From Acanthaster planci (Eukaryota > Echinodermata > Asteroidea > Valvatida > Acanthasteridae): a stretch of DNA of 64,000 bases. The notes beneath the pieces are model-generated. The model was not told the origin of the DNA and searched no databases. It saw only the letters and a program-made list of their open reading frames with translations. Location of the stretch: NCBI RefSeq assembly GCF_001949145.1, contig NW_019091368.1:3718948-3782947 (forward strand), written 5' to 3'. Position numbers and translations under genes: made by a program. Below, in pieces: positions 52,801-62,300 of the stretch; the stretch's first letter is position 1; the number at the start of each line of letters is the position of its first letter.

Positions 52801-55800
52801 GCAATGTCCAACCATGTTGAAATTTTGCACATCAGAATGAAATCTCGTCATTTTTTGGCACCTGCCGTGATTTTGCATTCGTACTGCAGTTGACTCCCCC
52901 GAAGAAATCATGTAGGTGATGTGCGCGTCGGTAGACGGGATACCAGACTGGCTGGTCCTGGCCATTTGTAGTGACTGACACATTGACTGTTTAGGGGGTA
53001 TTGTTTGCTCATGTTACTGACATGTTTAGGTGCACCACGCTCGGGGCAATGAGACAGCTGTTCCTTCCTTGATGAGGGCATTAGGGCGTCATAATATCCG
53101 GATTCACCTCAGAAACTCCTGACAATGCTCAGCAGCGAAGGATCTTACTTAAACCATAACAGCCTTCAATCCTTCAAAAGTCTGTATCTTTTAATGGGAC
53201 GTACATGGGAGTAAGGGTTAATATTAGTAACAAGTATGTCAAAAGCTCTCAATATCATGGACGTCTGCAGAGTTTTTGACTGGTTTCTTGCTGTTCATCA
53301 GTGTTTGTGAATAAGCCAGTCCGGCATTTCAAAAAGCCAGGGTCTTCCGGGAACAAAGCATGCGTGTGAGTCAGCGTATGGCTGTGCTGATAGGATAGAC
53401 TATCGCGTGCGTGTGTAGCTGTTCCCCGATAGCCTCGAACTGAGCATGTGCTATTGCAATACCAAACAGGCTCATTATTAGGAACAGATGTTGCAGACTC
53501 GACTGGATGGATACCGGGATGAAGTCCATAACTACTGACTAACCCTACCTCACTTTCTGCAATCCCTTGCTCAATGGGATGGTTTTGAGACGCTTGTTGT
53601 TGGCAAACATACCAGCTCCACCTGGAAGTCTACCACTGTTTGCGTCGTTTGGGCATGCGCACATCAGCACAAATACAACGCAAACCAAAATGGACCAGTC
53701 ACCCGTGACCACAATGTCTGCCGCCATCAAGTGTCTGAGACGTCTCCCATTGTTTTGGACTATATTCATGATTTCAGTCGATCTTCTGCCACAAGTGGAA
53801 ATAAACTATAATCTGCAATGTTCAACTTTCTAGGATGGTGATGATTCAATGCCATTTTGTATATTACTATTATGTCCCTTTGTGCTGCTCAGTGTTACCC
53901 CTGTCCATCAGGCCTACATGTACGTATCGTTCCCCTGGACCTATTCAATTCCTCTGTAAATATACACCTAAATAATGTCACCTGATTGATGGCACATTCT
54001 ACGACCATCTCAAACCTACAGGTGACCATTTATTCCAAGCCGGAGAGAAACATAATGTGACAGACGCCTTTGCCAAACAAAACGCAAAATACAATCCACT
54101 GGCTGAACATAAAGCCCACGAAGTTGAGATGAAGCATGGGGCCACGGAACAACGGCAACTGAAGCTGAACCCACTACAAAAGCATTTGTGGGCCTTGGCC
54201 TGGCAGCATGTACACAAATTTGTCACCTGGCAAAGTTCCATAATGAAGCACTCTATTGGTTAACCCTAACCTTCCCCAACCACACAGAATTAAACAGAAG
54301 TAAAGTGTTTAATTCTGTGGGGATAGATCTGGTAGGCCCATAACAGCTGGCTTTTGCATTGGGTTTGGCATACCCTAGGAAAACAAAGTCCAACAGCCTC
54401 TGTGCACAAAGTCCTATATGGGTGTTTAACTTTGTGTGAATGGGGAAGGTTAGGACCAGCAACCCTTGGGGGGTTAGGGTTAATAATCCTTGATGAAAAT
54501 GTCAACTTCAGTTAAGAGAGCGAGCTTTTGGACTCAAAACATGTTTCATTCTTCAGGGAAAGGCATTTTCAGGACCACTTGCCCAAGAGGTTGTGAGAAA
54601 GGAACTGATCAGGGCAGGTTGATTACAACTTCAAGAAATGAGCAGTTCCGAGCAGTCGTGCAAACACTAACACTGTGGCCACAATGCTGTGGCAAAGAAA
54701 ACACTGTCAGTGCCATTGACAAATCTAGGTATACATGTGATCAACCATCCCTTAGGAATATTCATTAAGATGTGATGTAAAGATTAGCCTTAGATTAGAT
54801 TTGAGTAACTCAGAACACAAGCCTCGCGTAAAGTTATGTGTGCAATGCACAACAGGTACTAATGGAAGTGGAAAACGGCTCATTGCACACGTGTTCTCAA
54901 AGTGCTGGCTGCGTGTACACATCCCAAAATATCTCAGATTTCTGAGACTACTTTTTTAACTAAGCGCATGATATATGGACCGCATGTGTTTGAGCATGCC
55001 TGAAGCCAAACTGTGCTAAATACATGTACTCCCACTGCGTCTGTGTAAGAACTGGACACAGCCAAAATCCTCCAACAATAAATGTCAATAAAAAGTTGAA
55101 GCACCCCCTTTCCCAACTGCAAAGAAGAGCTAGGTTGGTGGGAATCGTTTCATCTGGGTCCCCGGAGCACAAGCGGCGACCGTACATGTATGTTTCAACA
55201 GAAATTTGTCGCATGTGTTCAGCACATCCCATGCCAAACGCACATAAACACGCCTATGAATTCCCACTTCAAAAGCACAATTGCTACGACATACATGCTT
55301 GCACAAGCTCGCCATCTTTTGTCACAAAAAAATAGAGCGGATATTTGGACGCGGTATGAGTGATATCACGGACCGGTGCGAATGACTTCCAGGATGATGT
55401 AGGCCTACGTTTATGCATGACCCAGCGTAAACACCCCAAGGTCCGGCCCAAGACTTTGACACAAGCATCCTTTGAAAATCTGCAAAGAGGTTTTGACCTT
55501 GCAGCCACAATACTTCAAAATCTTCCACTTGTGCAAGGATGATTTCAGAGGATTTGAGAAAGTTGGTGTGACACTCTCACAGATCAGTGCCATCATACAT
55601 GTACGCCGATGTACCTTCTTTTAGCTTCTTCCTCAGCCTGGCATGGACGCCCTTCACCACACCGCTGACTTTCTTCTCGCAGCCCTCCTCGCAGCACGAG
55701 CACGTCGACAACATTCTTTCCTGAAATCTGAGCAACATCAAGTCTGAACAGGTTATTGTCACATAATAAGCGTTTCCCCCAATACCTCACCCAAGATTAA

Positions 55801-58800
55801 CGTCAGCTCACAGCTTCCAGCTGTGCCCTTAACCGGGATCCAAACCTTGCAAGCTGATTACAAAAGAAGCAGAACTATCCAACAGTAAAAGGTCAGGGAA
55901 GGCACAACTGAGCTGAATTGGAAGAAAAACTAATCAAATTAAAAGATGGATCTCAGTGGGTATTTCACGTCAACCCTTTTCCTGAGCCATTACACTGTAT
56001 GCCAGAGTGGTCACTTTCTTCATCGCAGGAGGGACTTGGGTAAAGACAGACAAATTAGCTGCAAGACTCGGGCTCATTCAACTCAGAAGCCAGCAAGTGT
56101 TGGACAAGAAGAAGTTGCATGCTTTTCTATCATTACAAATGAAAGGAAGATGCGGAGGACGATGATCATTTGAGCACTTCAGCAGTTATGGACGTCTCAT
56201 TTTGACCAAACTATGACTAACTTATGCTTTTGGCAATTGAACATGGCAATGCTTCGGAAAAAGTGCATAGGGCCCAGGATTCTTTCACAATGAAAACAAT
56301 TTGACAATTGTTTCAGGAAAGAAATTCTGATATGACACAGCCACGGCATACATGTAGCTGGCGCTATCAATTTTATCAAGTACATGAAGGTATACGTATC
56401 TTTTCCACAGAAAAACATGCTTTGCAAAATTCTGGCACACTTTTCCCAGAGGTCACCAAGTCTACCCAGCATGCACTGCAACTCGTTGTGACATCACCTC
56501 TACTATTTACGAACACAACTCATCAGGCAATCCCTACATGTATGTGACCAATGCACTCTGAGGTAAACACAAGGCTGTAACAGCTGAAACATGCTGAGAA
56601 TGGAACCCAGCAAAGACGGTCTTCTGGGAGGGTACTTACGAGGATTTTCTTGGCAACTGTCTCAACTGGTGAAAACTCTACAGGTATCTCCACTCACGGG
56701 TGAGGTCGAGACTGGCAAAGCTGTCGAATCTCCGCAGAAGTCACCTGCATCTTAGAGAAAATGTGATCCGTTACGACAAGAAACTGTCAATACAATTTTA
56801 ATTCAAATTTGTCAAAACTAATTACCAGTGTGGCCCATGGTTTGTAAAAACCAATAACAGCATGCATCACATTTGCTATGCAATGTTACACAAGCAATGA
56901 GGAAAAACACGAAAAGCGCCCGACACCATTTGTAGTATAAAGAGTTCAACACATCCCCACACCATCCATATTGTTTCAAAGGCAGACTGGTAAACTGGCA
57001 AAAAGCGACTTCACAGGGAATGGAACACTGCAGTAGAAGTGTTGTTGAGACCATTACGAGACCAGGCACAGGACTGTTTACGAGACCAATCACAAGTAAC
57101 AATACAAAGATTGACCAGGGGAATGCTTTCATCATCACAGTTGATTTGCGACTTGCGGACCTAGATAGGTCTTGTGACAGTTGTAAGAGGCCTCGCCAAC
57201 AATACTGTGCAGTAGTGCGTGAGTCCGTATTTCACATAGCCTTTAGTCAAGGTGCGCATGGCACCCTGGCTGCTCAGCTGGTAACACCAACAAGACCAGT
57301 GCGAGTGGCAACGTCTTTTTCAGGTTACCACTTACCGTGCTGGCATCCAGGCAGCCAAGCGGGCCTTGACTAACGGCTACATTTCACCCAGCAAATCACA
57401 TACTGCACAGTTTCTGTCACCTATTGGCTTGCAAACTGCCTGATGGTTTCTCTATTATGCAAAACAACCATTTGACTGCGACAACTGAACATGTACTTTT
57501 GCCAATTTACAGAATCATATTAAAATAACTGTAATTCTATAGCCAAGAAGTGGGCAAGGAGGTTGAGGCCGAATTCGTCCCCCAGCTGTAAAAGTTTGGG
57601 GGTAAAAAGATCATACTCCTGCCATCCCCCCTTCCAAGTACTGAACCCCTTGCCTTGCAAAAATCCCCCACATAAATGACACTCCTTTTAAAGCTTGGTG
57701 TCTATGAGATTCCAAGATCCTGAAAGCTGGATGGAACAGTTACCAACTTTGTTGGTGCGGCAACAATGCAAACCCTAGGACTTGAAAGTGGTACACTGAC
57801 ATTAGACCTGGGGGCCATCCCAGTGTGGGGGGGGGGTGATGATAGGTGGATTATGTGGAAAATTTATATTTGCCATGCCCCATCTCCACTGCCCCTGTAC
57901 CCTATGCCATCTATGGATCAGCACCTAACATTCCTGGAGGAGCCTGAATGAGTAGGACTCCACAAACATTTGACGAAATGCTTGCACACCTCTTTCACTA
58001 TCATTACCCAAGTAACTAGAACATCACAAATCGTGCCTTTTTAAACATGGGCCTATCATCTAATCAAGTCCAAGACTCGGACTAGTTCCAAGAGACTGTC
58101 ATGTCTGTTTTCCTTCCTCAATTATCATGTCAATGCTCAATTGACTCTAGAGCAAGGAACGAAAACATGTTAACCACGGTGATGTGAATCAATGTAGTCA
58201 GTGCCTGTGCTAGTCATGCTAATGCTTATGTAATATCTAGGACCCAACTATAGAGTTGGATATAATGGACCCAACAGATCGCCTTATGACCAGATCAAGT
58301 CCAAATGATAAACAGCGGATTGAACTGTCCTTCCTCCAAGGATTTGTCGGACTACTGTACATGCGGCATGTGTAGAACACCATAACCGTTACACTGTGCC
58401 CGTACGAACATATACATATACACGTACAGTACAGTTGTACATGTACATATACATGTACATTGTACCACACATTCGCGAGTGGCGCGTGTAATGTCAAACA
58501 AATTCGCTTGCTTCAAGAAAATGAGGAAAGAGGAATGGAAAATCGAGGCCAACCAGAATACGAAAACCTGACAATGTATGTTAAAAGCAGCTTATGTTTT
58601 GGTTGGGTTGATCATGGAGGAATTCCTCCATGGGCTGATAAGTTATTTACAAAATGTTCTCCTCGTGTCACTCGTCACTGATGGAACTCTGAAATCGCTG
58701 GCTCACAGCGCAGTGGGAACGTTTATTGCGTCTTCCGTACGAAACCAGCGACAACATGCGCACAAACAGAAACAACGATTACTTCCGAGTTCGTAAGGTG

Positions 58801-59013
58801 AAACTTTGAACGAAAAAAAGTGCGTATTTTACGCTACAAATAAACCTGTATCCATTAAACAGAGAAATTATTGATATCGTTACATTGAACATATAAACTA
58901 AAAGTCATGTGCAACATGCTATGAACAAAACGAACACACGCAATGAAATTGTCACCCAAATTACGAGTAGCAGTCGACGGAGCTCACATCAAGAACGCAG
59001 CCATCGCACCCAT
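34202..59013 (-). CDS. SAMTOR: SAMTOR / BMT2: S-adenosylmethionine sensor upstream of mTORC1 (6 exons)
   Basis: SAMTOR binds S-adenosylmethionine through a class I methyltransferase-like fold. In human cells it links methionine status to mTORC1 by binding GATOR1-KICSTOR when SAM is low. Exons in transcript order: 59013-58988 (probable), 55727-55615, 37660-37490, 36949-36772, 35553-35439 and 34837-34202. All junctions are GT-AG and phases join exactly (2, 1, 1, 2, 0), giving about 412 residues against 405 in human. Diagnostic segments are [60 protein letters not shown], and [20 protein letters not shown] followed by LLIITPDSSHQN. Predicted residues G177 and D195 correspond to the SAM-contacting Gly and Asp of the human protein (172 and 190 as I recall). 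The identification is secure; only the first eight codons are uncertain. Confidence 0.95.
35060..35330 (+). repeat. Dispersed repeat family Z, copy 1
   Basis: Pairs in opposite orientation with 61505-61745. Shared blocks: GTAATCTGTTAAAT, GGGTGGTGCCAGACT, CCTCAC.TTC, GCGGCTTAAAACATTCAGAT and a TTTATT..CTCAGG-like block, followed by a segment like CATTTCAAGATGGC. It sits in the last SAMTOR intron. No coding capacity. Confidence 0.7.
35439..35553 (-). CDS. SAMTOR: SAMTOR exon: SAM-binding motif I
   Basis: One base plus 38 codons, acceptor CTTCTGACCACAG, donor GTAAGC. It encodes [20 protein letters not shown] then [24 protein letters not shown] is the glycine-containing loop and GID the acidic end of the second strand in the methyltransferase-like fold. 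Human SAMTOR reads [20 protein letters not shown] here. Confidence 0.96.
36187..36410 (-). repeat. Inverted-repeat family X, copy 2
   Basis: Reverse-complement relative of 44861-45106. Shared blocks: GTGTCCCTGTCACATCTGAC, GTTCAGAACACATTTT, TTTGAAATCAATTCCAGTGA, GGTCAGATGTAACAGGGACA, GGACCCCTAATTTTTGGAAT. One end keeps the terminal AATTACCC; the other terminus is lost. Lies in the SAMTOR intron between the exons at 35439 and 36772. Confidence 0.8.
36593..36720. mobile_element. 128-bp foldback (MITE-like) element
   Basis: The left arm TATTGAGGGTTTGCGTGG, then GCCATCTTACAGGTCAGT and TTTGTTCCACGGGG, is complementary to a right arm with CCCCGTGGAACAAAGGAACT and GCAAGATGGCTCCCACGCAA, ending TATA. 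The arms are about 56 bp, roughly 85-90% matched by eye, around a loop of about 15 bases. Located 52 bp downstream (minus sense) of a SAMTOR exon. Confidence 0.8.
36772..36949 (-). CDS. SAMTOR: SAMTOR exon: variable linker
   Basis: Two bases, 58 codons and two bases, acceptor ATGACAG, donor GTGAGT. It encodes MNKAFAKDKRRRQHQQAEPQ and a Ser/Asn/Gly-rich stretch. Human SAMTOR has a similarly basic then variable segment (KRKALEKDEKRA...) between its helical and methyltransferase-like parts. Assigned by phase and position; the sequence is weakly conserved. Confidence 0.88.
37490..37660 (-). CDS. SAMTOR: SAMTOR exon: N-terminal helical domain
   Basis: Two bases, 56 codons and one base, acceptor TTCTTCTCCCCTTGCAG, donor GTACGG. 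It reads [20 protein letters not shown] then YAFAMQHLATEHW and WCHRACRDYFFRG. Human has [20 protein letters not shown] and WCCSVCREYFQNGG in the same order. Confidence 0.96.
38590..38740. repeat. Diverged dispersed repeat, copy 2
   Basis: Relative of 12250-12415, sharing TACACTCCAAG, TGGTCATACTC and GAGTAACATGCTCAAATGTA in order. Tentative. Confidence 0.35.
40617..40875 (+). repeat. SINE-like element, third type
   Basis: A B-box-like GGGGTTTGATTCCAGC is followed by GTGGCCCTTGGGCAAGTCAC, TTTACTCC, CCTCTCTCCACCCAGGAGTA and TACATGGGTGCATG, and ends near AATTTGGTCCTATTTCAAGA. The block GCCCTTGGGCAAG.CAC...CCTCTCTCCACCCAGG is, to my knowledge, a common core in SINEs of many marine animals. No complete A box seen. 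Confidence 0.65.
42876..43024 (-). repeat. tRNA-derived SINE-like element, copy 2
   Basis: Same family and orientation as 10687-10822: ATAAAGATGAACAAAGAAAT, TGGAGTAGGATTGAACCTG, GTTCTACCATCTAAGCTAAC, TAGCCCTAA, GGCAGCTCTTC. More degenerate than copy 1; the A box (minus strand TTAGCTTAGATGGTAGAAC) has mutations. Confidence 0.75.
44360..44562 (+). repeat. Inverted-repeat family Y, copy 2
   Basis: Relative of 6436-6630 in the same orientation, sharing CCCTATTGTTCCTCTTTTGT, CCCATATGTTTTGTACAC and AAGTGTGTA. Ends are loosely complementary (AAACGCCTTCAATCATGGAC against GGTCCACGATTTGAATGTG), with short ACAC tracts outside. Confidence 0.65.
44861..45106. mobile_element. Inverted-repeat family X, full-length copy (246 bp MITE-like)
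   Basis: The termini GGGTAATTCTAGAAATTAGG and CCTAATTTCTGGAATTACCC are complementary with one mismatch. The arms continue through GGTCCAAATG..., TTCATGTCCCTGTTACATCT and its partner AGATGTGACAGGGACATGAA, for about 60 bp. The element is bounded on both sides by TTAT (44857-44860 and 45107-45110), a candidate target-site duplication. No open frame, so it would depend on a transposase encoded elsewhere. Confidence 0.85.
47021..47130. repeat. Short A/T-rich inverted repeat
   Basis: TTTCAGGATTTTCCAGATT on the left and AATCAGGAAAAATCCTGAAA on the right are roughly complementary, with further TCAGGAA/TTCCTGA pairs in between. May be a degenerate element or simply a local repetition of TCAGGA. Confidence 0.4.
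52040..52190 (+). repeat. Degenerate tRNA-derived SINE-like fragment
   Basis: TATGCACTACTGAACAGGGA precedes GTTGGTGGTTCGAATCCTGA, which has a good B box, and then a GTGGCGTTTTTCTCAC-like body resembling that after the element at 13741-13890. The A box is not recognisable. Confidence 0.5.
54258..54482. repeat. Nested foldback with telomere-like TAACCCTAAC ends
   Basis: Outer ends GGTTAACCCTAACCTTCCCC and GGGGAAGGTTAG...GGTTAGGGTTA are complementary. Inside the left part is a local hairpin (CCACACAGAATTAAAC against GTTTAATTCTGTGGGG). Only two TTAGGG-like units per end are present, too few to call telomeric. Confidence 0.65.
55615..55727 (-). CDS. SAMTOR: SAMTOR exon: start of conserved region
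   Basis: The donor after AAAGAAG is GTACAT; acceptor GATGTTGCTCAG. It encodes FQERMLSTCSCCEEGCEKKV then [17 protein letters not shown]. Human SAMTOR reads [20 protein letters not shown] here. If the upstream exon is wrong, translation could start at the internal Met at 55714. A Cys-rich patch (TCSCCEEGC) is absent from human. A second possible acceptor lies at 55721-55722. Confidence 0.9.
55728..58987 (-). other. SAMTOR: SAMTOR first intron (3.3 kb, inferred)
   Basis: No further exons found. Near its upstream end is a short tract (58400-58465) of overlapping GTAC/ACATGT palindromes. Bounds depend on the first exon being correct. Confidence 0.45.
58400..58465. repeat. TACATG/GTAC palindromic tract
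   Basis: CGAACATATACATATACACG is followed by TACAGTACAGTTGTACATGT, then ACATATACATGTACATTGTA. Dense self-complementary microsatellite-like sequence able to form several alternative hairpins. Confidence 0.6.
58988..59013 (-). CDS. SAMTOR: SAMTOR probable first coding exon
   Basis: Reads ATG GGT GCG ATG GCT GCG TTC TTG AT and then the donor GTGAGC (MGAMAAFL). Phase 2 joins the next exon exactly (AT|A) and gives a total of 412 residues, close to human 405. Found by looking for an ATG plus donor in the right phase; there is no similarity to confirm so short a segment. Confidence 0.45.
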
Positions 59014-59255
59014 GCTTGTTTACGCAGTAGGTTAAGTTGACGTCATGATCGGACAGTGTGCCACTAGAAACAACAATGAATTTTGACCTAAAATAGTTCT
59101 AGATTCTCCCGAGCGTGGATTTGCTCTGGATTACCAAGGCACAGACAGTGAAGGAAAAGAACACATAGTGTAACTGGTACGTGAGTTAGAAAGAAAATGA
59201 GAATTTACTGGCGGTTGTGTTGGAGATCTCCCGTATAGAGGCGGACTGATAATTA
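59014..59255. promoter_or_regulatory. Candidate bidirectional promoter
   Basis: This interval separates the inferred SAMTOR start (minus) from a candidate first exon on the plus strand. It has no clear TATA box on either side and a somewhat higher CpG density than the neighbouring introns. Inferred from layout only. Confidence 0.3.
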
Positions 59256-59385
59256 ATGTTGTTTATCGAGATGAGGCGTTGCATTTGCAGTACACAAAAT
59301 TCGATGTCTCAGTCTCGTCTCCAAATCAAGAGAATTTCGCCACCCTGCTCAGCTCGGAGCTCGAATCTCTCAAGAAAATTCCAAG
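59256..59385 (+). CDS. Candidate first exon of an unidentified divergent gene
   Basis: An ATG-initiated open frame of 43 codons ends at a good donor (CAAG|GTAGGT). From the Met at 59271 it reads MRRCICSTQNSMSQSRLQIK then RISPPCSARSSNLSRKFQ: rich in Arg/Ser/Lys with no acidic residue after the first Met, like a mitochondrial targeting peptide. A different frame of the same stretch is also open (TKFDVSVSSPNQENFATLLS...) and looks protein-like, so the frame is unsure. I found no following exon before the window ends. Confidence 0.3.
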
Positions 59386-62300
59386 GTAGGTTCCAAGCAA
59401 GACGAATCGACGGTGAATTTGCTACAGGTTGGGCTGTGTTCTGTCTAAACCGCGTGATTCATATTATGTATTTTTGTTGTTGTTTGTGGCACTGGAAGTC
59501 TTTCTCTGCCCGTGGAATAAATAAATTTGCATAGTGAACAACACACTCTTGTCAATGCCGTTAGCTTTACATGTGTGCAACCGGCCATGCGCGATGTATG
59601 CATGCACGCACAATGTGTGTGCATTGTACACTACATGTATTACAATACATCCGGACGACGATAGGCCTGAGCTTCTTGGCCTCTCTCAGGCCAAGAGAGC
59701 AGACTTGTCGGAGGGGGAAAACAGGTTCGCCGTTGCGAAATATTGGCCAGTTTTATCTCAGGATTGTACAAAACAGATAGAATAAACAAGATGGTAAGAA
59801 ATGAATATCATAAGTAACATCGTTCATTTTTGCTGGCCAGTTGAGCGATTCGCATAGTGCGAATTCCGTCAACTGTGACTGAGGTTGGGAGTTGGAATTG
59901 ATTTGCTATAAAAGTTTACAAACAAAAGTTTCATACCATGTTGTTCATGTTGGTTAGAATTGATCTTGGCCTTGGAGAAACATGGAAGGACATGAAGGAT
60001 GTGTTACTTAAGCCTAAACTGTAAAAGTTAAGTTGGTCTTCAGCCAAGAAAATCCTCTAAAGTTGTGCAATGGGCATATCAATTCTCAAGGAGTTTAAAT
60101 CAGATTAGGAAACTAAATATGTGTACAGCAAATGCAAATTAGTAAAGAATTCCATTTACAGACACTGCTAATTTTTCCTTGCAGTGACCTCATATTAACT
60201 ATATGAATGATTATGAAAACAATAAAATGTCAAAAATTCAAATTTTGCTGTGAAAATAGGTATTCACTTCGAAAACTTTTCAGACCTGTCGGGTAGGGTT
60301 TGTAAATGGTGTCAAGCGGCATCTGTATGTGGAATCTTTTTCACAATTTGTGACAGGACGAACTGTCATGGCTGTGTTTGTTGTCATTATATTATAAAAC
60401 TTTAAAAGTACCGACAGGGTGACCTTATTGTGATTACCTGTAGAGAGATTTTGAAGAAATTGAATGCTACGCAAAACAAATGTCAGACTTTCCGGCACCC
60501 ATTTATGTCTTATGGCACTGTGTGTAGTTACCATTATTACGTTATCTTTCAAAGTAACAAGAGTCAAAAATTTTCAAACTACAAAAGGGTTTTATTGTTT
60601 TGTCCATGTTTTTTGAAAAGCCATCAGTGAATGACATTGTCAGTCTCTTTTCAGGACTGAATCTCCTTACAGGTTCATGAAATTCTCCATGGTCATTGGC
60701 CAGATCAACAGCAAAATGATACTTAAGTGGCCATCCATTTGTTTGTTAGCTTCACCGGCATCGATGAAGAGTTCTTGCTTTTCTGTATCCGTCCCCTTTT
60801 GTACTGTTTTGTAGAGAGTTTAAAATGAAAACATAAAACAATAATTCAGTATCATTTGGGGGGGGACTGCAGGTGTATATATTGCCCTCTAACCCCTCCC
60901 CAGGGTACGGCTTGTACATGTACAGGCTGTGAAAATGAGGAAACAAAAAAATAGATGACCCCCAAATCAATTTTGTATCAATTTTTTTACAGCCCCGCAT
61001 CCAGCTTCCCTTGTCCCGTTTCCACAGTCCTGCTTTATGACTAAATGCATGGTTGCACCACAAAGGTGTGAAATGTGTCCACCGCTTACCAACCAATCAT
61101 ACCGTGACTGCTGCGTTGATATTAGACAAGCAAACAGCATGTTTGCAACTTGTGGAATAATTTGGGAGCTGTCCAGACTGAGTCTTGCATTTTTATATCA
61201 ACACAGGATAATACAAGATAATACAGTCCATCCATCGTACGCTGTTGCATCATTGGGAGGCCTCCCGACATGCTCTTAAACAATTTAATTTTTTTGACAA
61301 TAAACTAAAGCGCTGAATGCTCTCCACATATGTTGGGCTCATTACCTTCACTGTTTCTAGGAATGCAAAATTTCTGAGATCTTTTTAAAACCTGTGCATA
61401 ATGTATGGCTGTACAAACTAGTACTGTGGTGCTGTGGATGACCTATATATTATTCTGAAAAAAGAGCACTTTGCAAGCTTCAGTATCAACGGCTGGAGTT
61501 GGCCTCACTCACAAGTCGACCATATTGAATTGAAAGCAAAGTCTTTTTTTATATTAGCACCCGAGAATAAAGAATGAAAGCTCGGAAATAAAACTTCATC
61601 AGATTGTCATTAATGCAGGTGAAGAATTTAAACTTTGTGACTATTTATATCTGAATGTTTTAAGCCACATTTTAAAAAAGCTGAACGTGAGGCTTGGCAC
61701 CAAAATAGTCTGGCACCACCCCATTTAACAGATTACAAGGTCTGTTTGCATCATCAAGGAAAAGAAGGAGGAATTGAAAATATCCTGCCGAATTGCAGGC
61801 TAAGTACCTGTACTCCTTTTGTGTGGAGGTATTGCAAGGTACGAGTACATGCAGTTTGGGGGTATTCCTTAGTTAAGAGTAAATCTTAGACTGTCAGACT
61901 TCTATGGTAACTTTATGGGGACATAAAGTACAGGACCAGAAGTAGGGTAATGGAAGGGTCAGGATTGTACACCTTTTGGGAGACATACCGGTGCGCCTTT
62001 TGGCGACAGTTTGTTTTAAAACTTTTATGTACTCCTGGGCGGCCTACTGTGTCTTGTGCTTGTCTTCTTGTATGTGGAAATGCCCGATTAAATGTTGTCA
62101 TCCAACCTGATGGATTTGCATCACAGATTTGCATCCTCCAAATATTTGTAATAGAAAAAAAGTCATCATTAGGCAACTGGAACCAGAGTTACCCCTGTGC
62201 TACTGATATGTGTGAGGTGGTCAAACAAATTTTGCCAAAATTCTAGTGCCTAAAACAAAATAAATGTTTTCAAAAAGACCTAAAATAAATACTATTTATT

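Larger units (their letters stand above)
37661..55614 (-). other. SAMTOR: SAMTOR second intron (18 kb)
   Basis: Contains no exon I can recognise on either strand. It is a repeat sink: SINE-like elements at 40617-40875, 42876-43024 and 52040-52190, inverted-repeat family copies at 44360-44562 and 44861-45106, a possible short inverted repeat at 47021-47130 and a nested foldback at 54258-54482. The rest looks unique. Confidence 0.75.

Noticed and set aside
54258-54482. Interstitial telomere
   Set aside because: Only about two TTAGGG-like units at each end; far too few for a telomeric array.
59534-59785. Plus-strand frame ending in a protein-like segment (DDDRPELLGLSQAKRADLSE)
   Set aside because: No splice or homology support. 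A donor-like ATG|GTAAGA follows at about 59792, so it could be an untranslated exon of the divergent gene, but I cannot show it.
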